Positions 20,895-28,809 of a stretch of DNA of 64,000 bases are shown here, piece after piece (positions within the stretch are counted from its first letter, which is position 1; the number at the start of each line of letters is the position of its first letter). The stretch lies in the NCBI GenBank assembly GCA_913047795.1, contig CAJWTS010000010.1, forward strand, positions 1 to 64,000. The letters run 5' to 3'. Made by a program: the position numbers and the translations under genes. The DNA comes from an uncultured Verrucomicrobiota bacterium. GTDB lineage: Bacteria; Verrucomicrobiota; Kiritimatiellia; CAJWTS01. The notes below the pieces were generated by a model. That model saw nothing but the letters and a program-made list of their open reading frames with translations. It searched no databases and was not told the DNA's origin.

Positions 20895-21002
20895 GGAGGA
20901 TCTCCTGCCTTGATAGCCCGCTTATCAGGGCCCCGTTAGCGCGTCAACGCTGAACGGCTGAGCCGGGCGAATGGCGTGATCACGACGCCAGTCGATCGCG
21001 CA
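20895..21002. other. Gap with a 10-bp palindrome
   Basis: No gene seen. The perfect palindrome CGTGATCACG at 20975-20984 lies about 30 bases upstream of the promoter described next. It may be an operator half, since a second palindrome of the same length sits in that promoter. Confidence 0.3.
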
Positions 21003-21033
21003 TTGAATCATCGAAGTCGATCGACTATATAAA
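21003..21033 (+). promoter_or_regulatory. Predicted sigma-70-type promoter with palindromic operator
   Basis: TTGAAT at 21003-21008 and TATATA at 21026-21031 are separated by exactly 17 bases; TATAAA at 21028-21033 is an alternative -10. The perfect palindrome GTCGATCGAC occupies 21016-21025, i.e. the spacer right up to the -10, where a bound regulator would block RNA polymerase. Its first eight bases (GTCGATCG) are repeated at 20991-20998. Transcription would start near 21038 and run into the PUA-like gene at 21224. Confidence 0.5.
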
Positions 21034-21037
21034 CATC

Positions 21038-21223
21038 TATCATGTATCACCCGCATAGAGGCAGGACGCATCACCTTGCTTTCCTCCCGGGACCTGACAC
21101 CTTCGAGGTTCTCGGCGGAAAGGAGGACAGCGACGATACCCGAAGGGGTGGATCGTCGGGTCTGGTACGACTAAACGGGCTGCGGAAAGTAAGCGAGCGA
21201 CCCGGTCGCACGGGGACCGTGGG
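21038..21223 (+). promoter_or_regulatory. Hairpin-rich 5' leader, possible cis-regulatory RNA
   Basis: About 185 untranslated bases lie between the predicted promoter and the next ATG. They hold several good inverted repeats: ACCT-tcg-AGGT; a longer stem with CGACGAT (21131-21137) pairing to ATCGTCG (21152-21158), enclosing ACCC-GAAG-GGGT; GCGAC-ccg-GTCGC; and ACGG-gga-CCGT just before the start codon. I do not recognise a named riboswitch class. Confidence 0.3.
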
Positions 21224-21556
21224 ATGAGCGGTGGCATTACAAAAACGGTGCCGGCCGCCGAAGGTCGAGTCGCCATCGACCGGTTGTACGACGGTAGCAT
21301 CGCCGAGTACGAGTTTCACATGGCGGGTAAGCCGAGCCGACTGAACGTCGGGGACTACGTCTATACAATTTTCCAGGACGAACTTGTCGGTCGCATTAAG
21401 ATCAAGGATCTGATCGGCGGTGCCGTCAATCCGAAGTCGGGCAAGCCGCGGACCCTGATCATGGTGTCCACGCCCGGCGAGCGGCTCAAGGTGCCGGTTC
21501 CGCGCAAAGGGCATCGCGGTACGCGCTACTATGACGGCGCGGACTGGCCGGCCTGA
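21224..21556 (+). CDS. Small protein with PUA/ASCH-like beta fold
   Basis: A 110-residue soluble protein. The central part 'LNVGDYVYTIFQDELVGRI' followed by 'KIKDLIGGAVNPKSGKPRTLI' resembles the strand order and the 'GD.V......G.I.I' pattern of ASCH/PUA-type domains, which bind RNA or modified nucleotides. This is a fold guess from pattern, not a confident family assignment. Codon use agrees with surrounding genes. No strong ribosome-binding site, but the leader is structured and has its own promoter. The gene stands alone and converges with the one at 21721. Confidence 0.6.
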   Translation: MSGGITKTVPAAEGRVAIDRLYDGSIAEYEFHMAGKPSRLNVGDYVYTIFQDELVGRIKIKDLIGGAVNPKSGKPRTLIMVSTPGERLKVPVPRKGHRGTRYYDGADWPA

Positions 21557-21570
21557 GCAATTGGGGCGAC

Positions 21571-21690
21571 CCGCCGCGATAATGGCGTACAGATCGCGGC
21601 GGACAGCGAAACCCCGAGATGGGGCCGCTTGTCACCCGGCAGGTGACTGACCGGCACGGCGGTGGCCCTGCTCACATCAGAACGCTGTGA
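21571..21690. terminator. Cluster of inverted repeats between convergent genes, probable bidirectional terminator or structured RNA
   Basis: A perfect 10-bp stem, CCGCCGCGAT at 21571-21580 with ATCGCGGCGG at 21593-21602, is followed by GGGCC (21622-21626) pairing with GGCCC (21664-21668). That pair encloses two further hairpins, GTCACC/GGTGAC (21631-21647) and ACCG/CGGT (21650-21663), to form a three-way junction. TCACA/TGTGA (21672-21690) follows. No U-run is present, so intrinsic termination is not certain. Confidence 0.4.
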
Positions 21691-21720
21691 CGGTTTGGAT
21701 TCATGTTTATGTGGCTGGGC

Positions 21721-22206
21721 TCAATGGCTTTCCTTGAGACGGTCCTGGAGACGCCGTCCCAGGTCTTCCGGTGTCAGCCCGTAGAGAATTTCCACATCAT
21801 TGAGCTTGCGCGCGTCGGCGGCGATACCTTCCGGAGTCAACTCGTCTGCGAAGTCCGCGACGATTGTGGTGAAGACGAGTGGAAGCGAGACGACGACAGG
21901 CGTTGCGCTGTTCGCGGATTCCTCTCCGCGAATGATCTGGATGACGCGCACGAGAATTTGCCAGTAGACCAGGTTCTCGTTGTATTCCGTGCGGGGCAGG
22001 GCACGCGCGAGAAGGTCGATGTCTTCGTCGCCGGAGGCGCGTCCGGGATACACACGCCACACGATGGTGATCAGCGCATGCGCGGTTTCGGTCAGCCCCT
22101 CGAGTCCCTTTGCGGCAGATGCGTACTGGACCAGGTCCTCGCCGCCGATGGCGTCGGTGATTCGCAGGAAGTCAGCGCGTGAATTGATGAGGATACCAAC
22201 GGACAT
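21721..22206 (-). CDS. Hypothetical soluble protein in the cca-gmhB operon
   Basis: A 161-residue, mostly alpha-helical protein without signal peptide, membrane segment or known motif. It contains two Asp/Glu-rich turns ('GRASGDEDIDLLARAL', 'TPEDLGRRLQDRL'). It follows gmhB by 10 nt on the same strand, so it is probably the last gene of a three-gene operon with cca and gmhB. I do not recognise the family. Confidence 0.65.
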   Translation of the reverse strand: MSVGILINSRADFLRITDAIGGEDLVQYASAAKGLEGLTETAHALITIVWRVYPGRASGDEDIDLLARALPRTEYNENLVYWQILVRVIQIIRGEESANSATPVVVSLPLVFTTIVADFADELTPEGIAADARKLNDVEILYGLTPEDLGRRLQDRLKESH

Positions 22207-22216
22207 GCTCTTCGGC

Positions 22217-22843
22217 TCAGAATGGGTTGCCGATCCGGTTCAGGATCAGATCCACGGCTTCGTATAGATCGGCACAAACGGCATCGGGCTCGGCGGCTTG
22301 CGTCGCTGGATCGTCGCCCAGCAGGATGCTGAAACAGCCCGCTGCCTTGCCCGCGATTATATCGCGCGGCATATCTCCGACCATGAAGCTGCGCGCGAGG
22401 TCGATGTCATGTTCGCGTGCGGCATCGAGCAACATGCCGGGTTCCGGTTTGCGTCGTGGGCACTCCTTGCGATACGCGCCCACGCCTTCGGTGGGGTGAT
22501 GCGGGCAATACTGGTAGTCGTCCACGTGCAGGTCGGGCGCGCCGGCTTCCCGCAACGCGTCGAGGTAGGCCTGTGTAAAGGCGTCGAATTCGTCCCGCGA
22601 ACACATGCCGCGGCCGAGGGCGGACTGGTTGGTGACCACAATGATCTTCAGCGCGTCGGCGGGCCACGCGGCGCCGAGCCGGCGCAGAGCCTCAACGGCG
22701 CGCGGAGTGAACACCACGTCCTCCATGCGGCATAGATAGTCGGTGTCCTCGTTGATCACGCCGTCGCGGTCGAGAAACACGGCCCGCAGGCCCTGCTGGT
22801 CCGTTCCCGGTGCGTCGGTAGAGGTCGCAGGCTGGTCAGGCAT
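22217..22843 (-). CDS. gmhB: D-glycero-D-manno-heptose-1,7-bisphosphate 7-phosphatase
   Basis: A HAD-family phosphatase, 208 residues with this start. Motif I is 'AVFLDRDGVINEDTDYL' (nucleophile and acid/base Asp), motif II lies in 'IIVVTNQSALGRG', and motif III/IV include the Lys of 'KPEPGMLLDAA' and 'FMVGDMPRDI'. The zinc-site loop 'CPHHPTEGVGAYRKEC' is typical of GmhB. The enzyme removes the 7-phosphate in ADP-heptose synthesis for the LPS core. The chosen ATG overlaps the stop of the cca gene by 8 nt, with a purine-rich GGGGGA upstream; an ATG 30 nt further upstream would add ten residues inside cca. Confidence 0.92.
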   Translation of the reverse strand: MPDQPATSTDAPGTDQQGLRAVFLDRDGVINEDTDYLCRMEDVVFTPRAVEALRRLGAAWPADALKIIVVTNQSALGRGMCSRDEFDAFTQAYLDALREAGAPDLHVDDYQYCPHHPTEGVGAYRKECPRRKPEPGMLLDAAREHDIDLARSFMVGDMPRDIIAGKAAGCFSILLGDDPATQAAEPDAVCADLYEAVDLILNRIGNPF

Positions 22844-24218
22844 CCTGCATGTCCCCCATCTGTTTTCTGGCAAAAGCGAGGCCTTCGTCGTGGGTCAGGA
22901 ATTCACCGTCGAGCTGCGCTTCGTAGCAGGCGTCGAGGATGGGCGAAAAAGCGGGGCCAGGCGCCATGCCGAGCGCGATCAGGTCACGTCCCATCACGAT
23001 CGGCTTCGGCGCCGAATCCGCAACATCGAGCGCCTCGGCACGTTCGAGCAGCCAGTCGCCGGCCGGGAAATCGAACGGCAGCGGGGGCCGGGCCTGCATG
23101 TCCGCGCGCGCCACGCGCACCAGGCGGTCCACGCGGCCGACCTTACGCGCCAGGCGCCGAATCGCGGAGTCCGACGCCTGGCTGCGGTGCAGCTCGTAGG
23201 GGCGCAGGTGACAGGTCACCAGCGGCACAACCTGCTCGACCAGGTCTTCCTGGTTTGTCATTCGTTCGATGAACGCGCGCGTGGGCGCCGCACCTTCGGG
23301 CTCGTGGCGGGGTGATCGAATCCGTCCCCCCGCCATTTGGGTTGTGGCCGGCTTGCCGAAATCGTGACAGAGCACCGCCAGTCCGACCACAAGATCCTCC
23401 CACTCGTCCCCCACGCGTTCTTTTGCGAAGGCGTCCATCGCGTGGCCGGTATGAACCCAGACGTCGCCTTCCGGATGCCATTCCGGCTCCTGCTCGCACC
23501 CGATCAGCGATTCCAGTTCAGGCGTATAGCGGATCCAGCCGCAGGCTCGCAACAGTTCGAGTCCTGCGGAGATGTTGTGTCCCAGTAGAAGTATCTTTTT
23601 CCATTCTTCCCAGATTCGTTCAGGCGGAAGCGTCTCGGGCTCGATTTTCGCGCAGAGCGCCACGGTCTCGTTCGCGACCTTGAGATCGAAGCGCGCGGTG
23701 AACTGGGCGGCACGCAACACGCGTAGCGGATCCTCGATGAACTTTTCGGATACATGGCGCAGGATGCCGGCTTGCAGGTCGCGCCGTCCGTCGTAGGGAT
23801 CGATCCACTCGTCGGTCAGTGGGTTCCAGGCCACGGCGTTGATTGTAAAGTCGCGCCGCCGCGCCGCTTCCTTGACGGGCAGGTTGGGATCGGCGTCGAT
23901 CGCGAACCCCTTGTGTCCGGCGCCGTCCTTGACCTCGCGGCGTGGAATCGAGACGTCGATCGGCAGGCCATGAATTTTCAATACGCCGAATGCCTTGCCG
24001 ACCAGGCTGACCTCGAAGCGTTCGTCCAGCAACGCCTGCAAGGCGTCCGACTCGACACGCAGGACCTCGATATCGATATCTTTGACCGGCACGCCCATCA
24101 GCATATCGCGAACACAGCCGCCAACGAGATGGGCGGCTCCGCCTGCCTCGGCAACGCGGCGGCAGATCCAGTCCTGCGCGTCATCAAGACGTGGGTCAGA
24201 TATATGCGAAGTCGTCAT
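22836..24218 (-). CDS. cca: CCA-adding enzyme / poly(A) polymerase family nucleotidyltransferase with HD domain
   Basis: A class II tRNA nucleotidyltransferase-type protein of 460 residues. The head domain has 'AHLVGGCVRDMLMG' and the catalytic 'VKDIDIEVL' (DxD). The neck shows 'RRDFTINAVAWNP' and 'DPYDGRRDLQAGILRHV'. 'DPLRVLRAAQFTARF' and a C-terminal HD phosphohydrolase domain with 'VLCHDFGKPATT' follow. The family adds or repairs the 3' CCA of tRNAs; enzymes with an HD domain often do both. Which of CCA addition, A addition or poly(A) synthesis applies cannot be decided by eye. First gene of the cca-gmhB-hypothetical operon. Confidence 0.9.
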   Translation of the reverse strand: MTTSHISDPRLDDAQDWICRRVAEAGGAAHLVGGCVRDMLMGVPVKDIDIEVLRVESDALQALLDERFEVSLVGKAFGVLKIHGLPIDVSIPRREVKDGAGHKGFAIDADPNLPVKEAARRRDFTINAVAWNPLTDEWIDPYDGRRDLQAGILRHVSEKFIEDPLRVLRAAQFTARFDLKVANETVALCAKIEPETLPPERIWEEWKKILLLGHNISAGLELLRACGWIRYTPELESLIGCEQEPEWHPEGDVWVHTGHAMDAFAKERVGDEWEDLVVGLAVLCHDFGKPATTQMAGGRIRSPRHEPEGAAPTRAFIERMTNQEDLVEQVVPLVTCHLRPYELHRSQASDSAIRRLARKVGRVDRLVRVARADMQARPPLPFDFPAGDWLLERAEALDVADSAPKPIVMGRDLIALGMAPGPAFSPILDACYEAQLDGEFLTHDEGLAFARKQMGDMQDA

Positions 24219-24229
24219 GGTGGTTCAAT

Positions 24230-24778
24230 TTCTATGCAACAGCATATTAGCGGTTTTATGGTGCGTTCGAAACCGAGAACTGTGACGGCTTGTGGAGCCG
24301 CGGAATCCATGCTTTCGTGCGATGCTGAGCCCGTGATGAAGTTGCATTCGTTTGTCGTCCCGCTGGGAGTTGTCATCGCCGCGTCGCCAACCGCCGGCAT
24401 TCGATCAGCAGCCTGTCTTGGCGACGGCAGATGGTCGGTCCAGAATTGTCGGAACCATGGTAACGCCGAGGGGCTTCGAGGCGCGCGAAGCGGGGGCAAT
24501 CCCCGACATGCACCAGGCCGTCGTCTGCGATCCGCCGCAGGCGGTGTCGCGCAAGCTAAACGAAGGGGTCAACTACGCCGGGCTATGCGGCGACATCCCT
24601 GGCCGCGGGAACCCGAATGGCGATCGGTGGCGCGCATGTCGACGACCTTCTGCTGCTCGTTCATGGCTTGTCGCGGGACCGTCTCGCGGGCGATGGCGGG
24701 ATCATCGGCACACCGTTCATGAAGACCTTTCGCATGACGATCAGTTATCGCCATTGGGCTCTGTTGCTGGCGCGTTAG
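24230..24778 (+). other. Long gap, possibly holding a frameshifted gene remnant
   Basis: Between cca and the next glycosyltransferase gene are 560 bases without an intact gene. On the plus strand, three consecutive pieces in three different frames look protein-like: a signal-peptide-like 'MKLHSFVVPLGVVIAASPTAG' beginning at 24336 (one residue beyond this quote omitted), then 'TMVTPRGFEAREAGAIPDMH', then 'VDDLLLLVHGLSRDRL' ending in a stop at 24777-24779. This could be an exported-protein gene with two frameshifts, but could also be chance. Confidence 0.2.
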
Positions 24779-25552
24779 CTAAGAATCGTCTTCGCCGTGG
24801 CGGCGGTTCATTTCCCAGAGCTTCACATATTTCGTGAAGGTGCCGTAGGACGATGCCATCGCGATCAAGAGTCCATGGAAACCGTCGGCTATCCCGCGCT
24901 TCAGGATGAAGCACTTGAAGAAGCGGTACATGGGGCGAAAAAGGAGGTCTGACGGGGATGCCTGCCGCTTGCGCTTGAAAAGCTCCTGGGCCGATATCGT
25001 GGAGAACTTGTTGAGCGACTCCATCTGTTCATGGATGTTGCGATACGTATAGTGATAGAGTGGCGCGTGCAGCCGTCGGACGGGACCATCAACCGCCACT
25101 CGGTCATGTGGTTCAATGCCCGCGCATCGTCCCTGCTCTTTCCGAAAAAGACGCAGCTTGATGTCGGGATACCAGTCGCCGTGGCGGATCCATTTTCCCA
25201 GGAAGCGGACCAGGCGCGGAAACTCGTAACCGGACCAGCGACGATATTCACCTGATGAGAATTGCCGTTGAATCTCTTCGCGCAGTTCGGCCGACACCTC
25301 TTCGTCGGCGTCCACAAAGAAGATCCACTCGGAGGTCGCTTTTCCCTGGATGAGGGTTTTTTGACCGATGTAGCCCAGCCACTCGTGCTGGTAGACGCGT
25401 GCCTCGTATTCCTTGCAGATGGTGAGCGTGTTGTCGGTACTGTAGCTGTCCATGATGACGATCTCGTCGGTCCACGTGACGCTCTCGAGACAACGACGAA
25501 TATTATGCTCTTCGTTGAAGCAGATGATGCAGGCTGTGATCGATCCGGCCAT
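24779..25552 (-). CDS. GT2 glycosyltransferase, WaaE/KdtX-like (LPS core)
   Basis: A compact 257-residue GT-A glycosyltransferase. 'ITACIICFNEEHNIRRCLES' is the GT2 start, 'DEIVIMDSYSTDNT' the nucleotide-binding segment and 'EWIFFVDADEEVSAEL' the DxD metal site. The C-terminal part ('PLYHYTYRNIHEQMESLNKF') is typical of the WaaE/KdtX beta-1,4-glucosyltransferase type acting on the LPS inner core. It is coded one base after the stop of the preceding GT2 gene, so the two form a pair. The exact acceptor sugar is an inference. Confidence 0.88.
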   Translation of the reverse strand: MAGSITACIICFNEEHNIRRCLESVTWTDEIVIMDSYSTDNTLTICKEYEARVYQHEWLGYIGQKTLIQGKATSEWIFFVDADEEVSAELREEIQRQFSSGEYRRWSGYEFPRLVRFLGKWIRHGDWYPDIKLRLFRKEQGRCAGIEPHDRVAVDGPVRRLHAPLYHYTYRNIHEQMESLNKFSTISAQELFKRKRQASPSDLLFRPMYRFFKCFILKRGIADGFHGLLIAMASSYGTFTKYVKLWEMNRRHGEDDS

Positions 25553-25553
25553 C

Positions 25554-26303
25554 TTAGAATCCGCGGAAGGTGTCCGTGATGTGCAGGTTCAGGCGCGCCA
25601 GGCGAAATTGGACCGCGATTGTGAGACAGCCAATGCCGTAGATGATGCTGCGCCGCAGGTTGATCGACGACGCCTCGGCGAAGTACTTGGTCGGACAGCT
25701 GATCTCGGCGATCGTCTTGCCGGTCCACACGATCTGGGCGAGCATTTGGTTGTCGAAAACGAAATCATCGGAATTTCGATCGAGCGGCAAGGCCTCCAGT
25801 AGATCGCGTGAGAAGGCGCGGTAGCCGGTATGATATTCGGACAGCTTTGCCCCGATCAGCAGGTTCTCGGCGGCGGTCAAGATGCGGTTTGCGATGTATT
25901 TCCACCACGGCATGCCGCCCTTCATTGCGTAGCCGCCGAGGATGCGCGAGCCCAGAACGCAAGGGTAGAGATCGTTGGCGATCAAGGTGGCCATCGCGGG
26001 GATTAGCTTGGGTGTGTATTGGTAATCGGGGTGAACCATGATCACGATGTCGCCCCCGGCTTCCAGCGCCAGCCGGTAGCAAGACTTCTGGTTTCCGCCG
26101 TATCCGAGGTTCTGTTCATGGATGTGAACCGTCACGTGTTCGAGCTGGCCGGCGATATCGGCGGTTTCGTCCGAGCTCGCGTCATCGACAACGATCACGT
26201 GGTCGACAACACCCTGTTCCATGACCTCGTCGTAGGTCTTGCGCAGCGTCGTGGCGGCATTGTAGGCCGGCATGACTACGATAACTTTTTTGTCTCTGAT
26301 CAT
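25554..26303 (-). CDS. GT2 glycosyltransferase, dolichyl/polyprenyl-phosphate sugar synthase-like
   Basis: A 249-residue GT2 enzyme with 'VIVVMPAYNAATTLRKTYDE', the diphosphate-site 'VIVVDDASSDETADIA' and the metal-site 'GGDIVIMVHPDYQYTPKLI' (HPD in place of the usual DAD/DxD). 'KGGMPWWKYIANRIL' and 'FVFDNQMLAQIVWTGKTIAEI' are typical of the DPM1-like group. No TM anchors are visible. The chosen ATG gives a normal family start; longer frames upstream would add a composition-biased tail and run into the murC promoter region. Likely transfers a sugar to a lipid carrier used by the GT-C proteins of the window (inference). Confidence 0.87.
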   Translation of the reverse strand: MIRDKKVIVVMPAYNAATTLRKTYDEVMEQGVVDHVIVVDDASSDETADIAGQLEHVTVHIHEQNLGYGGNQKSCYRLALEAGGDIVIMVHPDYQYTPKLIPAMATLIANDLYPCVLGSRILGGYAMKGGMPWWKYIANRILTAAENLLIGAKLSEYHTGYRAFSRDLLEALPLDRNSDDFVFDNQMLAQIVWTGKTIAEISCPTKYFAEASSINLRRSIIYGIGCLTIAVQFRLARLNLHITDTFRGF

Positions 26304-26435
26304 GTCGTGTGACAGGAACCCTTTGTTCGGCGCGCGCCGTTGCTGTAGAAAGTGGCCTCGCACCGGCGAAGACGGATGAAAACAGTCAGGCAGGATAAAT
26401 TGCGCACGGGGCTCAGCGCCAGTAAATTCAGAGTG

Positions 26436-26463
26436 TTGACATCGGCGAGACAGGCGATAGATT
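26436..26463 (+). promoter_or_regulatory. Predicted sigma-70-type promoter of the murC-ftsZ cluster
   Basis: A perfect -35 box TTGACA at 26436-26441 is followed after 16 bases by TAGATT at 26458-26463. A start near 26470 would leave a leader of about 25 bases before the murC ATG. It lies in the divergent gap to the GT2 gene. Confidence 0.6.
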
Positions 26464-26493
26464 GCGGATAATGACGCACCGCCGACCCCAGCC

Positions 26494-28809
26494 ATGAAAA
26501 AGTCCGCAACGAAACCGGACTCGCGCCTGGATTTGGCAAAGATCGCGCCCGGTGCACATTTCCACATGGTTGGCATCTGCGGCGTCGGCATGGCCGGCGT
26601 GGCGGCGCTCCTCGCTGCGCGGGGCTACCGCGTAACGGGCTGCGACAGCGCACCGAATCACCTGGCCGACTGGCTCCGCGCGCGTGCGATCGAGGTGCAC
26701 GAGGGGCATGATGCGGCGCATCTTGATCCGCCGGTCGATGTCGTCGTGCGTAGCACGGCGGTGCTTGCGCAGGCGCCGGAGATCGTTGCTGCGGACGGGG
26801 CCGGCGTCCCGGTTTACCAGCGTGGCGAGGTTCTGCCCGCGCTACTCGAGGGGCGGACCTCCATCGTCGTGACCGGGACGCACGGCAAATCGACGACGGC
26901 GGGGTTTGTTGCGCAGATGCTCGATCACGCGGATTGTGCTCCCGACTACTGCCTCGGTTGCGAGGTGCCCGCGCTTGAGGGTGTGGCTGCCGGTCGGGAC
27001 AGCGATGTGATTGTGGCCGAAGGGGACGAGAGCGACGGAACGATTCGACGGTATGCACCCGATATCCTGGTGGTGACCAATGTCGAATTCGACCACATGG
27101 AGCATTTTGACGATGTCGCGGCCTTTGAGGAATGTTTTCGTTGTGTCGCGGCCCGTACACGGCGCTGCGTTGTTTGTTGTGCGGACGATGCACGTGCCGT
27201 TTCCGTCTGTTCCGGTGCGAAAGAGGTGTTGACGTATGCGCTGGATTCCGTTGCTGACGTTCGGGGCATTCGTGTTGAGGGCAGCGAGGAGCTGATTGTG
27301 CAGCGGGGCACGACGCGGCTGGGGGCATTGACTCTGCCGGCGCCCGGACGGCACAACGCGCTGAATGCCCTCGCGGCCGTGACCGCCGGTCTTGCATACG
27401 GGCTCGATTTTGAAGCGATCGCCGCCGGGCTGGCCACCGCCGAGTTGCCGCGGCGACGTTTCGAGACGCTGATCGAAGCCGGCGATCTGCGCGTCGTCTC
27501 CGACTATGCACACCATCCGACCGAGATCCGTGCCTTATTGGATATGACGCAGCACCTGTCGTTTGAACGCCGCCTGGTGGTCTACCAGCCGCATCGCTAC
27601 ACCCGCACCCGCGCGCTGGCCGATGACTTCCCGGCGGCATTCGACGGCGCCGACGAGGTTATTCTGACGCCGGTTTATGCGGCGTGCGAGGAACCGCTGC
27701 GTGGCGGCACTTCGTGGGACCTCTACGCCTGCTTCCGGCGGCTCTCGGGCGTGCGCGTTTCGATGGCCGACTCACTGGAGCAGGCCGAGGCATACGTTCG
27801 GAGGATCTTGAGGCCCGGCGACCTGTTGTTGATCGTAGGGGCGGGAGACGTGGAGACGATTGGACATCATCTCCGCGAAGATCTGGCCGTGCAGGATCCG
27901 CCCGCCCTCAATCCCGTGCCGGGACTGCTCGCCGGCATCCGGCAATTGGCGTTGGCGGACACCGCGATTCGGCAAGACGAGCCCCTGGGGCCGAAAACGA
28001 CGCTCAAGGTGGGCGGGCGGGCCGATATCCTGCTCGATGTCGGCGTCGAGCAGGATATCGCATCTATTCTCGGCTGGGCTCATGCGGGGGACGTACCGGT
28101 CCATATTATGGGGGCGGGCAGCAACGTGCTGGTCTCGGACCTGGGGGTCCGGGGGCTCGTCGTGCGCTTGATCGGGAACCCGTTTCGGGAAATCGAAGGC
28201 GGCACCGACGAAGTCCGGGTTGGGGCCCGTGTTTCGAACCGTGCGCTGCTGTCCTGGGCCGAGAATAATGATTGTCAGGGTTTCGATTTTCTGGAAGGAA
28301 TTCCGGGGACCGTTGGCGGTGCGATGCGAATGAATGCCGGTGCCTGGGGCGGCGAAACGGCGAACCGGGTCAAGTGGGTACGATGCCTCGCCATGGACGG
28401 CAAGGCTTTCACGTTCAATCGCGCGGAACTGGACTTTCAGTATCGTGGGTGCCCTGTCCTGGCCGACAAGATCGTGGTGCAAGTTGGGTTCTCAATGTCG
28501 GGCGCGAACGGAGCCGATGTTGATCGCGAAGAGATCGCGGCTCGGCGCGCATGGTGGAAGCAGATTCGCTCGGCTGGATCGGTGTTTAGGAATCCGGATG
28601 GCGCGGTTGCCGGCGAGTTGATCGAGCGCGCCGGATTGAAGGGATGTACCGTTGGTGGCGCGCGCATATTTGAGACGCACGCCAACGTGATCGCCACGGT
28701 AGACGGCGCGCGGGCGGCGGATGTGCGTGCCTTGATTGAACGGGCGCGCAGAGACGTAAAGGACCAGTTCGATGTGGAGCTTCAGCCGGAGGTGGTGTTC
28801 TTGCAGTGA
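26494..28809 (+). CDS. murC-murB: Fused UDP-MurNAc-L-alanine ligase / UDP-MurNAc dehydrogenase (MurC-MurB)
   Basis: A 771-residue bifunctional peptidoglycan precursor enzyme. The MurC half (about 1-465) has 'HMVGICGVGMAGVAALLAARG', the ATP loop 'VTGTHGKSTTAGF', 'VVAEGDESDGTI', 'VTNVEFDHMEHF' and the C-terminal-domain motif 'YQPHRYTRT'. The MurB half (about 480-771) has the FAD-binding 'NTTLKVGG'-equivalent 'KTTLKVGGRADI', 'HIMGAGSNVLVSD' and 'GIPGTVGGAMRMNAGAWG', with the catalytic Ser696 in 'AGSVFRNP' and the proton-shuttle Glu in 'LQPEVVFLQ' at the end. Both active sites look intact. It makes UDP-MurNAc and adds L-Ala in the cytoplasm. The MurB stop overlaps the ddl start. Confidence 0.95.
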   Translation: MKKSATKPDSRLDLAKIAPGAHFHMVGICGVGMAGVAALLAARGYRVTGCDSAPNHLADWLRARAIEVHEGHDAAHLDPPVDVVVRSTAVLAQAPEIVAADGAGVPVYQRGEVLPALLEGRTSIVVTGTHGKSTTAGFVAQMLDHADCAPDYCLGCEVPALEGVAAGRDSDVIVAEGDESDGTIRRYAPDILVVTNVEFDHMEHFDDVAAFEECFRCVAARTRRCVVCCADDARAVSVCSGAKEVLTYALDSVADVRGIRVEGSEELIVQRGTTRLGALTLPAPGRHNALNALAAVTAGLAYGLDFEAIAAGLATAELPRRRFETLIEAGDLRVVSDYAHHPTEIRALLDMTQHLSFERRLVVYQPHRYTRTRALADDFPAAFDGADEVILTPVYAACEEPLRGGTSWDLYACFRRLSGVRVSMADSLEQAEAYVRRILRPGDLLLIVGAGDVETIGHHLREDLAVQDPPALNPVPGLLAGIRQLALADTAIRQDEPLGPKTTLKVGGRADILLDVGVEQDIASILGWAHAGDVPVHIMGAGSNVLVSDLGVRGLVVRLIGNPFREIEGGTDEVRVGARVSNRALLSWAENNDCQGFDFLEGIPGTVGGAMRMNAGAWGGETANRVKWVRCLAMDGKAFTFNRAELDFQYRGCPVLADKIVVQVGFSMSGANGADVDREEIAARRAWWKQIRSAGSVFRNPDGAVAGELIERAGLKGCTVGGARIFETHANVIATVDGARAADVRALIERARRDVKDQFDVELQPEVVFLQ

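Noticed and set aside
20421-20939. 172-residue plus-strand frame
   Set aside because: It overlaps the start of the GT2-GH fusion and lies opposite a frame with a better ribosome-binding site and more natural composition.
21071-21514. 147-residue minus-strand frame opposite the PUA-like gene
   Set aside because: Rich in Arg/Pro at the end, no ribosome-binding site; the plus-strand protein has the better codon use and fold pattern.
26300-27640. 446-residue minus-strand frame opposite murC
   Set aside because: Very Arg/Pro/His-rich, antisense to the unmistakable murC sequence.
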